A DNA stretch of 64,000 nucleotides, from NCBI RefSeq assembly GCF_035961655.1, contig NZ_CP108393.1:7773501-7837500 (forward strand), in the 5' to 3' direction. A model generated the notes under the pieces. That model had not been told where the DNA came from. It made no database searches and worked only from the letters and a program-made list of their open reading frames with translations. The number at the start of each line of letters is the position of its first letter. The stretch's first letter is position 1. Below are positions 8,764-17,775 of the stretch, one piece after another. This DNA is from Streptomyces sp. NBC_01317 (lineage in GTDB: Bacteria > Actinomycetota > Actinomycetes > Streptomycetales > Streptomycetaceae). A program made the translations under genes and the position numbers.

Positions 8764-9582
8764 ATGACCTTCACCTTCACCCGCCGTCGCGCCGCCGCCG
8801 CGCTCGTGACCGTCGCCTTCCTCGTCCCCCTGACCGCCTGCGGTGGTGACGACGACGGCGACAAGAAGCCCGAGGCCGCCGCGACGACGTCCGGGGCGGC
8901 CTCCGACGCGCCCGCCTCGGCGGACCTGACCGTCCTGGCCGCGTCGTCGCTCACCGACGTGTTCAAGACGGCCGGTGCCGCCTATGAGTCGTCGCACCCC
9001 GGTACGAAGGTGACGTTCTCCTTCGCCGGTTCGCAGGAACTCGCCGCCCAGGTCAAGCAGGGCGCCCCCGCGGACGCGCTGGTCACCGCCGACACCAAGA
9101 CCATCGACGGGCTCAAGTCCGACACCGGCACCCCCACGATCATCGCCAAGAACCGGCTGGTGATCGCCACGGGCGAGGGCAACCCGGACAAGGTCGAGAA
9201 CCTCAAGGACCTCGCCGACCCCAAGCTCAAGGTCGTGCTGGCCGCGCCCGAGGTGCCGGTCGGCCGCTACAGCGAGCAGGTGCTCGACGCCCAGAAGATC
9301 GACGTCAAGCCGGTCTCCCAGGAGCCGAACGTCCGCGCCGTGCTGAGCAAGGTCGAACTGGGCGAGGCCGACGCGGGCATCGTCTACAAGACCGACGCCG
9401 AGACCGCGCCCGACAAGGTCGACGCCATCGAGATCCCGGACGCGCAGAACGCGATCGCGCAGTACCCGGCCGCCACGCTCAAGACGTCGAAGCACGCCGA
9501 GGCCGCCGCCGCGTTCGTGGCCTGGCTCAGCGGTCCCGAGGCCCAGAAGATCCTCCAGGACGCCGGGTTCCAGAAGCCGTGA
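8764..9582 (+). CDS. modA: Molybdate ABC transporter substrate-binding lipoprotein
   Basis: 272 residues. The N-terminus has a basic region, a hydrophobic stretch and the lipobox LTAC with Cys at about residue 23, so the mature protein is membrane-anchored outside. The core begins [13 protein letters not shown] and contains [12 protein letters not shown] and ANVR/ADAG-like oxyanion-binding blocks typical of ModA/WtpA. It delivers molybdate or tungstate to the ModBC fusion 40 bp downstream. Confidence 0.92.
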   Translation: MTFTFTRRRAAAALVTVAFLVPLTACGGDDDGDKKPEAAATTSGAASDAPASADLTVLAASSLTDVFKTAGAAYESSHPGTKVTFSFAGSQELAAQVKQGAPADALVTADTKTIDGLKSDTGTPTIIAKNRLVIATGEGNPDKVENLKDLADPKLKVVLAAPEVPVGRYSEQVLDAQKIDVKPVSQEPNVRAVLSKVELGEADAGIVYKTDAETAPDKVDAIEIPDAQNAIAQYPAATLKTSKHAEAAAAFVAWLSGPEAQKILQDAGFQKP

Positions 9583-9622
9583 CCCCTCCCGACGGGGGGC
9601 GGACCGCCTCCGGGGACGCCCG

Positions 9623-12112
9623 GTGAACCGGGCGTCCCCGGGCGGACGCCTCCGCCCCCGCGGCGCTCCCCTCACCCTGCTCCTGCCCGCGCTGGCCGCG
9701 ATCGCGTTCCTGCTGCTGCCCCTGGTCGGGATCCTCGCCCGTACGGAGTGGAGCAGGCTCGGCACGCACCTGACGGAACCCGACACGGTCGAGGCGCTGA
9801 AGCTCTCGCTGATCGTGTCGTTCTGGTCCCTCGGGCTGTCCCTGCTGTTCGGGGTGCCGCTGGCCTGGCTGCTGGCCCGGGTGCGGTTCCCCGGCAAGAC
9901 CCTGGTGCGTTCCCTGGTCCTGCTGCCCATGGTGCTGCCGCCCACCGTGGGCGGGGTCGCGCTGCTGCTCGGCTTCGGCCGGCGGGGGCTGCTCGGGCCC
10001 TGGCTGGAGGACAGTTTCGGCATCACGCTGCCGTTCCACACCTCGGGCGCGGTCCTCGCCGCGACGTTCGTGGCGATGCCCTTCCTCATCATCAGCCTCG
10101 AAGGCGCCCTCGCCGGTCTGCGGCCCGCCTACGAGGAGACCGCCGCGTCCCTGGGCGCCTCGCCGGTACGGGTGTTCCTCACCGTCACCCTCCCCATGGT
10201 CGCGCCCGGGCTGGCCGCGGGCGCCGCGCTGACCTGGGCGCGGGCGCTCGGTGAGTTCGGCGCGACGATCACCTTCGCGGGCAACCTGCCGGGCACCACC
10301 CAGACCCTCCCGCTCCGGGTCTACCTGCTGCTCCAGGACGACCCGGAGGCGGCGACCTCCGTCTCCCTGCTGCTGCTCGCCATCGCGATGGCCGTCCTGA
10401 TCGCCCTGCGCGGCCGCTGGACGGGCGGCGGCACCCGCGAGCGCGCCACCCACGAGGTCCCCGACACAGACGCCCCGGGCGAGCGGGACTCCGCGCCCGG
10501 CGCGGGGAACACGCACGATCCGGGCGGCGCGTCCGGCGCGCAGGACCGGCGGGAGCCGCGCGGCGCGCACCGCTCGGAGGGTCCCGCCGAGGCCGGCGGT
10601 CACGGGCCGTCGGCCGACCCGGCCGGGGCCGGTCCGGTCGGCCGGCCGGGTGCGACGCGCCCCGGCGGTGCGGGGCGTCTGAGGCGTGCGCGCGGCTCGG
10701 GCGGCGCGTCCGCCGGGGGCGAGTCGGACTTTCCGCCCGGTGCGGGGAACACGCACGATCCGCACGGCGCGCGGGACCGGCACGACCCGCAGGAGCGGCT
10801 TCCTTCGGGCGGGGCGCAGGACCGGCAGGAGCCGTACGGCGCGCACCCTGCGGACGGTCCCGCCGGGGGCGTCCGGCGCCTGCCGGGGGGCGACCCGGCC
10901 GGCGCGGCGTCGAGCGACCCGGGTCGGCCGGCGGCAGGCGCCGGACACGTGGGCCGTGTGCGCGGCAAGCGTGCCGTAACGGATCCGGCGGCGCCCGCCG
11001 CAGGCGCGCGTGCCGGGCGTCCGAGCCGCACGCGCGGCAAGGGCGGTCCAACGGATCCGGCGGCGCCCGCCGCAGGCGCGTGGCGGTTGCACGCCGAGGT
11101 CACCGGGTTCACCCACCTCACCCTCGACGCCGAGCCAGGCACCACCATCGCCGTCGTCGGGCCCAACGGTGCGGGCAAGACCACCCTCCTGCGCGCCCTC
11201 CTCGGGCTCACCCCCCGCTCCCACGCCACGCTGCGCCTCGGCGACCTGGACGTCACCGCCCTGGCCCCCCACCGGCGCGACGTCGCCTGGGTGCCGCAGA
11301 ACGGGGCGCTCTTCCCCCACCTCAACGCCCTCGCCAACACCGCCTACGGCCTGCGCGCCCACGGCGTGCGCCGTGCCGAGGCGCGCCGGGACGCCCAGGA
11401 GTGGCTCGACCGGCTCGGCGTCGGCCATCTCGCGGCCCGCCGCCCCCACCAGCTCTCCGGCGGCCAGGCCCAGCGGGTCGCCCTGGCCCGCGCACTCGCC
11501 GCCCGGCCCCGGCTGCTGCTCCTCGACGAACCGCTGGCCGCCCTCGACCAGACCACTCGGGGGCAGGTACGGCACACCCTCCGCCGCCACCTCGACGGCT
11601 TCGGCGGTGTCTGCCTCATCGTCACCCACGACCCCGTCGAAGCCGTCTCCCTGGCCGACCGGGTCCTCGTACTCGACGCGGGACGCGCCCTCCAGGACGC
11701 CCCGCCCACCGAGGTGACCCGGAACCCGCGCTCGCCCTGGGTCGCTCGGATGCTGGGCCGCAACGCCTGGCCGGGCACGTTCGGCCCCGACGGGCTGGTG
11801 CTCGGCGGCGGCGGAGGCCTCGTCGTCGCGGACCCGCTGGCCCCCGGGTCCGCCGCCCTCGCGATCATCGCCCCCGAAGCCGTCTCCGTACACCGGGACC
11901 GCCCGGCCGGCAGCCCCCGCAACGTCTGGCCGGGCACCGTCCGGGAGATCACCGCCCTCGGCAGCCGGCTGCGGATCCTGATCACCTCGCCCGAGGCGCC
12001 CGACCTGGTCGCCGAGATCACCCCCGAGGCCGCCGCGGAACTCGGCCTGGCCGACGGCGCCGCCGTCTGGACCAGCGTCAAGGCCACCGAAGTGACTCTG
12101 GTGGCCCTGTGA
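9623..12112 (+). CDS. modBC: Fused molybdate ABC transporter permease-ATPase (ModB-ModC)
   Basis: 829 residues in one frame. Residues about 15-270 are the permease with six hydrophobic segments and the EAA-type loop EETAASLGASP. Residues about 275-485 are a low-complexity Gly/Ala/Asp/Pro/Arg linker with internal repeats. Residues about 490-700 are the ATPase: Walker A GPNGAGKTT, signature LSGGQAQRV, Walker B LLLLDEP, H-loop THD. Residues about 755-829 are a TOBE/Mop domain ending KATEVTLVAL. In most bacteria modB and modC are separate genes. The GTG start has only a weak ribosome site (GGGGACG). I see no stop or frameshift in the linker, though an internal GTG start for a free ModC cannot be excluded. 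Confidence 0.9.
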   Translation: MNRASPGGRLRPRGAPLTLLLPALAAIAFLLLPLVGILARTEWSRLGTHLTEPDTVEALKLSLIVSFWSLGLSLLFGVPLAWLLARVRFPGKTLVRSLVLLPMVLPPTVGGVALLLGFGRRGLLGPWLEDSFGITLPFHTSGAVLAATFVAMPFLIISLEGALAGLRPAYEETAASLGASPVRVFLTVTLPMVAPGLAAGAALTWARALGEFGATITFAGNLPGTTQTLPLRVYLLLQDDPEAATSVSLLLLAIAMAVLIALRGRWTGGGTRERATHEVPDTDAPGERDSAPGAGNTHDPGGASGAQDRREPRGAHRSEGPAEAGGHGPSADPAGAGPVGRPGATRPGGAGRLRRARGSGGASAGGESDFPPGAGNTHDPHGARDRHDPQERLPSGGAQDRQEPYGAHPADGPAGGVRRLPGGDPAGAASSDPGRPAAGAGHVGRVRGKRAVTDPAAPAAGARAGRPSRTRGKGGPTDPAAPAAGAWRLHAEVTGFTHLTLDAEPGTTIAVVGPNGAGKTTLLRALLGLTPRSHATLRLGDLDVTALAPHRRDVAWVPQNGALFPHLNALANTAYGLRAHGVRRAEARRDAQEWLDRLGVGHLAARRPHQLSGGQAQRVALARALAARPRLLLLDEPLAALDQTTRGQVRHTLRRHLDGFGGVCLIVTHDPVEAVSLADRVLVLDAGRALQDAPPTEVTRNPRSPWVARMLGRNAWPGTFGPDGLVLGGGGGLVVADPLAPGSAALAIIAPEAVSVHRDRPAGSPRNVWPGTVREITALGSRLRILITSPEAPDLVAEITPEAAAELGLADGAAVWTSVKATEVTLVAL
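10440..11090 (+). repeat. Repetitive linker DNA inside modBC
   Basis: Near-copies recur in frame. A GCGGGGAACACGCACGATCC block is at about 10501 and 10741 (240 bp apart). An AACGGATCCGGCGGCGCC block of about 31 identical bases starts at 10978 and 11050 (72 bp apart). A CAGGACCGGCxGGAGCC block is at about 10540 and 10819. All spacings are multiples of three, so the frame is kept. Confidence 0.75.
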
Positions 12113-12227
12113 GAGCCGACCGGTCGGAATCCGGCCGGTCCCGCCGGGAATCAGGCCGGTCCAGGGGGTGGCCGGCGGCCCGGGGCCTGGCAGGGTGGAG
12201 GGGCGGAAGAGAGCAGGGGAGCACACG

Positions 12228-13196
12228 ATGTTGCTGCGACAACTGGAGTATCTGGTCGCGCTCGCACGGGAACGGCACTTCGCCCGGGCGGCGGCGTCCT
12301 GCTACGTGTCACAGCCGTCGCTCTCCGCGGCGATCCGCAAACTCGAACGCGAGCTGGACGTCCCCATCGTCCGGCGCGGCCGCCGCTTCGAAGGACTGAC
12401 GCCCGAAGGCGAGCGGGTCCTGCTCTGGGCCCACCGGATCCTCGCCGAGCGCGACGCGCTGCGCCACGAGCTGTCCGCGATGCACGACGGCCTCGCCGGC
12501 ACCCTGCGCATGGGCGCCATCCCCACCGCGCTCGCCGCCGCCTCCCTGCTCACCACCCCGTTCGTCGAACGGCACCCGCAGGCCCGCGTCTCGCTCGACT
12601 CCCTCTCCTCCCGGGACATCAACCAGCGGCTCGCCGAGTTCGAACTCGACATCGCCGTCACCTACTTGGACGACGACAGCCTCTCGCATGTCCGCAGGAC
12701 CCCGCTGTACGAGGAGCGCTACCTCCTCCTCACCCCGCAGGACGGCCCCATGGCCGGACAGGACGTCGTGCGGTGGGCCCAGATCGCCGCGCTGCCGCTC
12801 TGCCTCCTCTCCCCGCAGATGCGCAACCGCCGCATCATGGACGAGTACTTCGCCGCCGACGGCGCGCCCGCCGTGACGCCCGCCATCGAGACCGATTCCG
12901 TGGCCGCGCTCTACGCGCACCTGACGGCGGGACGCTGGTCCAGCGTCATCTCCCACGCCTGGCTGCACATGTTCGGCGTGCCCGACGGCATGCGCGTCGT
13001 GCCCCTGGAGAAGCCGGCGCACGGCCCGCGCGTCGGCCTGGTCATCGCCGACCGCACCCCCGAACCCGTCCTGGCCAGGGCTTTGTTGCAGATCGCCAGG
13101 GAAGCGGGCGTACGGGAAGCGTTCGACGGTCTCCTGGACACCTACCTGCGCCCGGCGGGACCACCGGCCGACAGGCCGCGCCGCGACCGCGGATAG
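12228..13196 (+). CDS. LysR-family regulator, probably of the formate dehydrogenase gene
   Basis: 322 residues from an ATG at 12228 with AGGGGAG at 12214-12220. The N-terminal winged HTH is canonical (LEYLVALARERHFARAAASCYVSQPSLSAAIRKLERELD). The rest is the periplasmic-binding-like effector domain. It ends 102 bp before fdh on the same strand, and its last bases overlap the left arm of an ATAG-N7-CTAT dyad in the fdh promoter. Activation of fdh in response to a small molecule such as formate is a reasonable inference. Confidence 0.88.
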   Translation: MLLRQLEYLVALARERHFARAAASCYVSQPSLSAAIRKLERELDVPIVRRGRRFEGLTPEGERVLLWAHRILAERDALRHELSAMHDGLAGTLRMGAIPTALAAASLLTTPFVERHPQARVSLDSLSSRDINQRLAEFELDIAVTYLDDDSLSHVRRTPLYEERYLLLTPQDGPMAGQDVVRWAQIAALPLCLLSPQMRNRRIMDEYFAADGAPAVTPAIETDSVAALYAHLTAGRWSSVISHAWLHMFGVPDGMRVVPLEKPAHGPRVGLVIADRTPEPVLARALLQIAREAGVREAFDGLLDTYLRPAGPPADRPRRDRG

Positions 13197-13217
13197 CCGT
13201 TGCCTATCCCGGCATAG
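13191..13217. promoter_or_regulatory. LysR-type box upstream of fdh
   Basis: GGATAG (13191-13196), 7 nt, CTATCC (13204-13209): a perfect dyad of the T-N11-A class, followed by another ATAG at 13214-13217. The second half-site makes CTAT-N6-ATAG, so the LysR tetramer could have adjacent recognition and activation sites. It lies 82-108 bp before the fdh start. Confidence 0.6.
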
Positions 13218-13298
13218 ACACTTTCGCTTTGCCGTCCCCGCTGGTCAGGAGGATCCTTTCAACCATCTTCCCGCACCGAACGATGAGGAGCCGCCATC

Positions 13299-14459
13299 AT
13301 GGCAAAGGTGCTGTGTGTGCTGTACGACGACCCGATCGACGGGTACCCGAAGACGTACGCGCGTGACGACATCCCGAAGATCGAGAGCTACCCCGGCGGT
13401 CAGACGGCGCCCACTCCTCAGGGCATCGACTTCACCCCGGGTCACCTCCTCGGCAGTGTCTCCGGCGAACTGGGCCTGCGCGGCTACCTGGAGTCCCAGG
13501 GGCACACCCTGGTCGTCACCTCCGACAAGGACCGTGACGGTTCGGTCTTCGACCAGGAGCTGGTCGACGCGGACATCGTCATCTCGCAGCCCTTCTGGCC
13601 GGCGTACCTGACGGCCGAGCGCATCGCGAAGGCCAAGAACCTGAAGCTCGCCATCACGGCCGGCATCGGTTCCGACCACGTCGACCTCGACGCGGCCATC
13701 GCCAAGGGTGTGACCGTCGCCGAGGTCACGTACTGCAACAGCATCAGCGTCGCCGAGCACGTCGTGATGATGACGCTGGGCCTGGTACGCAACTACCTGC
13801 CGTCGAACAAGATCGTCCTGGACGGCGGCTGGAACATCGCCGACGCCGTCGCCCGCTCGTACGACCTGGAGGGCATGCAGGTCGGCACCGTCGCCGCCGG
13901 CCGCATCGGCCTCGCGGTGCTGCGCCGCCTCGCCCCCTTCGACGTCGGCCTGCACTACACCGACCGTCACCGTCTCCCGGAGGCCATCGAGCAGGAGCTG
14001 AACCTGACCTGGCACGAGAGCGCCGAGGCCATGGTCCCGCACTGCGACGTCGTCACCATCAACGCGCCCCTCCACCCGGAGACCGAGGGCCTGTTCGGCG
14101 ACGAGCTGCTCTCCAAGATGAAGCGCGGCACGTACCTCATCAACACCGCGCGGGCGAAGATCACCGACCGCGACGCGATCGTACGCGCGCTGGAGAGCGG
14201 CCAGCTCGCCGGCTACGCGGGCGACGTGTGGTACCCGCAGCCCGCCCCGGCCGACCACCCGTGGCGGACCATGCCGAACCACGGCATGACGCCGCACATC
14301 TCGGGCTCCTCGCTCTCCGCCCAGGCCCGCTACGCCGCGGGTACGCGCGAGATCCTGGAGAACTTCTTCGCGGGCACGCCCCAGCGCGACGAGTACCTGA
14401 TCGTCGACGGCGGCGCCCTCGCCGGTGTGGGAGCGCACTCCTACTCCGTCAAGAAGTAA
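13299..14459 (+). CDS. fdh: NAD-dependent, metal-independent formate dehydrogenase
   Basis: 386 residues, D-2-hydroxyacid dehydrogenase superfamily; oxidises formate to CO2 with NAD+ in the cytosol. The nucleotide-binding segment reads GTVAAGRIGLAVLRRL. The catalytic Arg lies in INTARAKI, and the catalytic His plus the formate-dehydrogenase-specific tail in PHISGSSLSAQARYAAGTREILENFF. This last block separates true FDH from other 2-hydroxyacid dehydrogenases. It has no molybdopterin, Fe-S or selenocysteine signature, so it does not itself use the molybdate imported by the neighbouring system. GAGGAG precedes the ATG. Confidence 0.93.
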   Translation: MAKVLCVLYDDPIDGYPKTYARDDIPKIESYPGGQTAPTPQGIDFTPGHLLGSVSGELGLRGYLESQGHTLVVTSDKDRDGSVFDQELVDADIVISQPFWPAYLTAERIAKAKNLKLAITAGIGSDHVDLDAAIAKGVTVAEVTYCNSISVAEHVVMMTLGLVRNYLPSNKIVLDGGWNIADAVARSYDLEGMQVGTVAAGRIGLAVLRRLAPFDVGLHYTDRHRLPEAIEQELNLTWHESAEAMVPHCDVVTINAPLHPETEGLFGDELLSKMKRGTYLINTARAKITDRDAIVRALESGQLAGYAGDVWYPQPAPADHPWRTMPNHGMTPHISGSSLSAQARYAAGTREILENFFAGTPQRDEYLIVDGGALAGVGAHSYSVKK

Positions 14460-14505
14460 GTCCTTCAAGGAGCAAGTCCTTCAAAGAGCAAGTCCTCGAA
14501 GGAGT
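14458..14505 (+). repeat. Three tandem 16-bp repeats directly after fdh
   Basis: Units at 14458-14473 (AAGTCCTTCAAGGAGC), 14474-14489 (AAGTCCTTCAAAGAGC) and 14490-14505 (AAGTCCTCGAAGGAGT). Each unit contains a small dyad (TCCTTcAAGGA in the first) and an AAGGAG-like ribosome site. They begin inside the fdh stop codon. Confidence 0.8.
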
Positions 14506-14511
14506 AAGGAT

Positions 14512-14604
14512 GTGACGAAGCGTCAGCACCGCGCCCGCCCCTTCGCACGAGTGGCGGCCGCGCGTGACCGGCTCTTCGGACGGCCGAACCTCGCACACGG
14601 CTGA
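14512..14604 (+). CDS. Possible small ORF (30 residues) after the repeats
   Basis: A GTG at 14512 follows GAAGGAG of the third repeat by a normal spacing and opens a 30-residue, very basic frame (11 Arg/Lys) ending TGA at 14602-14604. Support is only the ribosome site and the basic composition. The rest of the 360 bp between fdh and the PI-PLC gene shows no gene. It could equally be untranslated 3' region. Confidence 0.25.
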   Translation: MTKRQHRARPFARVAAARDRLFGRPNLAHG

Positions 14605-14819
14605 ACATCCGCAGACAGCTGAGCTTGACCCCGCTACCCCGGCCGCGCCCTCGGCCGGGGCAGCGGCGTATGGGGGCCCGGGCGCGGTGTGTTGGCCTTC
14701 CGTGCGTCGCCCGCGTGATCGCACCCGTAAGCTCGTGTCCCCCCGTACGTCACTGAACTCCCCTACGCTCCTCCTCGGTTGACATGCCCCACACATGCGC
14801 TCCAGGAGGATCAGGGACT

Positions 14820-15863
14820 ATGGCAAAGCTCCTTCGTACGACGGTGGCCGCCGGTGCCGTCGCACTTCTCGCCCTCGCCACCACCTCGGCCCGGGCGGCC
14901 GACACCGGTCAGCTGCCGTACTCCTCCACCACCGGGGTCGGCGTGCACAACGCCTACGTCAAGACGACGTTCCCGTACTTCGCCGACGCCCTGGACTCCG
15001 GCGCCGGGATGCTCGAACTCGACGTGTGGACCAACGTGTTCGGCGCCTCCTGGCGCGTGTCGCACGACAGTCCGGTCAGCAACAACAACAACTGCGCGAA
15101 CGCCACCACCGTCGCGCAGCTGCGGACCAACACGCAGAACCGCGACCTGGGCGGCTGCCTCACCGACCTCAGAACGTGGCACAACGCCAACCCCGGCCAC
15201 CGGCCCATCGTCCTCAAGGTCGAGATGAAGGACGGCTTCCTGGGCTCGGCGGGCCGCGGCCCCGCCGCCTTCGACGCCCTCGTGACCAGCAAGCTCGGCG
15301 ACGCCGTCTACCGGCCCGGTGACCTGGTCGGCAACCGCGCCACCCTCGACGAGGCGTCCCAGGCCGGTGCCTGGCCCACCCGCGCGCAGCTGGCGGGCAA
15401 GTTCATCATCGAGCTGATCCCCGGCACGGTCGAGGAGCAGAACCCCTTCGACACGCTGTGGACGGACCGGGAGTACGCCACCTACCTCCGCGACCTCAAG
15501 GCGGCCGGCCGGCTGGGCGAGGCCACGGCCTTCCCCGCCGTGCACAACGTCGCGGCCGGCGACCCGCGCACCCGCTACGCGGACGCCTCGATCCGCCCGT
15601 GGTTCGTCTTCTTCGACGGTGACGCCTCCGCGTGGGTCGCGGGCGGGATCGACACCGCCTGGTACAACCAGCGCCACTACTTCGTCCTGATGACGGACGC
15701 CCACAACGTGGCGCCCGCCATCGACGGCAGCAACCCCACCGAGCAGCAGGCCCGGGATCGGCTGTCCCTGCTGGCGGGTAAGAACGCCAGCCTGATCTCC
15801 GCGGACTGGCGCTCGCTTCCGACGGTTCTCTCGTCGGTCGTCCCGCGCGGCACCGCTCAGTAG
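14820..15863 (+). CDS. Secreted phosphatidylinositol-specific phospholipase C (Ca2+-dependent PI-PLC-C1 type)
   Basis: 347 residues. AGGAGG stands 10 bases before the ATG at 14820. A Sec signal peptide of about 28 residues ends near SARAA. The TIM-barrel catalytic histidines are visible in GVHNAYVK and WRVSHDSPV, with LELDVW supplying the metal-binding Glu/Asp; the later LKVEMKDGF strand is also typical. Such enzymes cleave the phosphodiester of phosphatidylinositol outside the cell. A perfect 13-bp hairpin follows the gene. Confidence 0.85.
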   Translation: MAKLLRTTVAAGAVALLALATTSARAADTGQLPYSSTTGVGVHNAYVKTTFPYFADALDSGAGMLELDVWTNVFGASWRVSHDSPVSNNNNCANATTVAQLRTNTQNRDLGGCLTDLRTWHNANPGHRPIVLKVEMKDGFLGSAGRGPAAFDALVTSKLGDAVYRPGDLVGNRATLDEASQAGAWPTRAQLAGKFIIELIPGTVEEQNPFDTLWTDREYATYLRDLKAAGRLGEATAFPAVHNVAAGDPRTRYADASIRPWFVFFDGDASAWVAGGIDTAWYNQRHYFVLMTDAHNVAPAIDGSNPTEQQARDRLSLLAGKNASLISADWRSLPTVLSSVVPRGTAQ

Positions 15864-15869
15864 CCGCGC

Positions 15870-15901
15870 GGCCCGGGACCGGCCGTCACCGGTCCCGGGC
15901 C
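15870..15901. terminator. Bidirectional terminator between PI-PLC and DNA ligase genes
   Basis: GGCCCGGGACCGG (15870-15882), 6-nt loop, CCGGTCCCGGGCC (15889-15901): a perfect 13-bp stem 6 bp after the PI-PLC stop and between convergent genes. It lacks a T-tract, which is common in this group. Confidence 0.8.
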
Positions 15902-15942
15902 CTTCACCTTCCCTGGCCGGCCGCTGGTCCCCGCCGGACCGC

Positions 15943-17502
15943 TCATCCCGGGCTGTGGGCGGCCAGCACCGTCTCCACCGTGTCGGCGTCCGCCGCCCGC
16001 TTGTCCTCGCGGTAGCGGACGACCCGCGCGAACCGCAGGGTCACCCCCGCCGGGTAGCGGGACGACCGCTGGAGCCCGTCGTACGCGATCTCGACGACCA
16101 GCTCCGGCCGTACGGTCACGGTGAAGCCGTCGTCGCGCACCGCCAGCTCGCGCAGCCGGCCGGTCTGCCACTCCAGCATCACGTCCGTCAGGCCCTTGAA
16201 GGTCTTGCCGAGCATGACGAACGACCCGTCGTCCCGGCGCGCGCCCAGATGCAGGTTCGACAGCTTCCCGGTGCGCCGGCCGTGCCCCCACTCGGCGGCC
16301 AGCACCACGAGGTCCAGCGTGTGCACCGGCTTGACCTTCAGCCATCCCGCCCCGCGCCTGCCCGCGCTGTACGGGGTGTCCAGCGCCTTCACCACGACCC
16401 CCTCGTGGCCCCGCGCCATGGTGTCCGCCAGGAACGCCTCGGCGTCCCGGGCGCGCGTGTCGGCGGTGTCCCCGCCGCGCCCCTCCGTACCCGGCACCAC
16501 GATCCTCCGTACCCGCATCGGCTCGGGGACCAGCCGCGCCAGCGCCTCGTGGCGTTCCGCGAACGTCAGGTCGAGGAGATCCTCGCCGTCGAGCGACAGG
16601 ATGTCGAAGAAGACGGGGGAGACCGGCACCGCCGTCGCGGCGGTCGCCACGTCCGTCCGTGACCCGACCCGGCTCGCGATCTCCTGGAACGACCGGGGCC
16701 GGCCCCGCTCGTCCAGCGCGATGACCTCCCCGTCCAGCACAAAACCGTCGCCGTCCAGCGTGGCGGCGATGTCCACCACCTCGGGCAGCCGGTCGGTGAT
16801 GTCGTCGAGCGTGCGCGTGAAGATCCGTACCGTCCCGCCGTCGCGGTGCACCTGCACCCGGATCCCGTCCAGCTTCTCCTCCACGGCGCACGCCCCGAGC
16901 CGGCCGATCGCCTCGGCCACGTCCGCCGCGCTCTGCGCCAGCATCGGCAGCACGGGCCGGCCCACGGTCAGCAGGAACTCCTCCAGCACGTGCGGGCCCT
17001 CCGCCAGCAGCCGCTCCGCCACGTGCTGGAGCGAACCGGCCAGCATCACGGCCCGCCGCACGGCGCCCGCCGCCGCGCCCGAGGTCTCGGCCAGCGCCTC
17101 CACGGCGACGGCGTCCAGCGCGCCCTGCCGTACCTCGCCGGAGATCAGTCCCACGAGGAAGCGCTGCTCCTCCCCGGTGGCCGCCCCCAGCAGCTCCTGC
17201 ACCAGCCGCCGCCGCTCGGCCTGCGAGCCGGGCCCGGACACGGCCGCGAGAGCGGAGAAGGTGTCGTCGACATGGTGGACGGTGAGGGTGGCCCGGCCGG
17301 CCGGCGGCGGCGGGTCCTTGAGCGCGTTCCAGCCGATCCCGATCCGGCCCTGGGGGAGCCGTCCCGCCAGGTAGGGGATGACGACGGGCACGTCCTGGGG
17401 ACCGGCCGTACGGAAGAGTCCGGCCAGCATGGAGATCTTCCGGGAGCGCGCCGATGTCTCGGCGACCTCCCGGGAGACGCGGGCGAGCGGTGCCAGCAGC
17501 AT
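15943..17502 (-). CDS. lig: ATP-dependent DNA ligase
   Basis: 519 residues, similar in size to mycobacterial LigB. An N-terminal DNA-binding domain (about 1-180) is followed by the adenylation domain with the nucleotidyl-acceptor Lys210 in EEKLDGIR, then FVLDGEVIAL, and the OB-fold domain with WLKVKP near residue 400. It seals nicks in DNA using ATP and is additional to the essential NAD-dependent ligase of bacteria. No Ku or primase/nuclease domain is next to it, so a stand-alone repair role is inferred. The start is chosen at the family N-terminus; the ribosome site is weak. Confidence 0.9.
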   Translation of the reverse strand: MLLAPLARVSREVAETSARSRKISMLAGLFRTAGPQDVPVVIPYLAGRLPQGRIGIGWNALKDPPPPAGRATLTVHHVDDTFSALAAVSGPGSQAERRRLVQELLGAATGEEQRFLVGLISGEVRQGALDAVAVEALAETSGAAAGAVRRAVMLAGSLQHVAERLLAEGPHVLEEFLLTVGRPVLPMLAQSAADVAEAIGRLGACAVEEKLDGIRVQVHRDGGTVRIFTRTLDDITDRLPEVVDIAATLDGDGFVLDGEVIALDERGRPRSFQEIASRVGSRTDVATAATAVPVSPVFFDILSLDGEDLLDLTFAERHEALARLVPEPMRVRRIVVPGTEGRGGDTADTRARDAEAFLADTMARGHEGVVVKALDTPYSAGRRGAGWLKVKPVHTLDLVVLAAEWGHGRRTGKLSNLHLGARRDDGSFVMLGKTFKGLTDVMLEWQTGRLRELAVRDDGFTVTVRPELVVEIAYDGLQRSSRYPAGVTLRFARVVRYREDKRAADADTVETVLAAHSPG

Positions 17503-17775
17503 GCTGCCATCGTGCTACGCCGAGCGCGCGTCCGCCCGGCGAAACGGCAGCCGCCGTCCTCCGGGCCGCCCGGATTCCCCATGATCGGCCGGCGGGGCGT
17601 GGTGATCAGCCCGCAGGACGCCGTGGTCGGCCCGCGGGATGTCGTGGTCGGCGTGCGCGACGCCGTGACACGGTTCCGTCACACGGCCCGTCCCCGTACA
17701 CACCACACGGCCGGGCGGCCATACTGGGTACGGGCCGGGGAGGGCGCGGCGAGGCGACGGGGGCGACAGCACGCG

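Noticed and set aside
13299..14459. Formate dehydrogenase as a molybdoenzyme of the neighbouring Mo system
   Set aside because: No Cys/Sec, Fe-S or molybdopterin motifs; the sequence is a plain NAD-binding 2-hydroxyacid dehydrogenase-type FDH.
14458..14505. CRISPR-like array after fdh
   Set aside because: Units are 16 bp, directly adjacent without spacers, and there are no cas genes.
14564..14782. 72-codon plus-strand frame between fdh and PI-PLC
   Set aside because: No ribosome site, low-complexity translation, overlaps the likely promoter of the PI-PLC gene.
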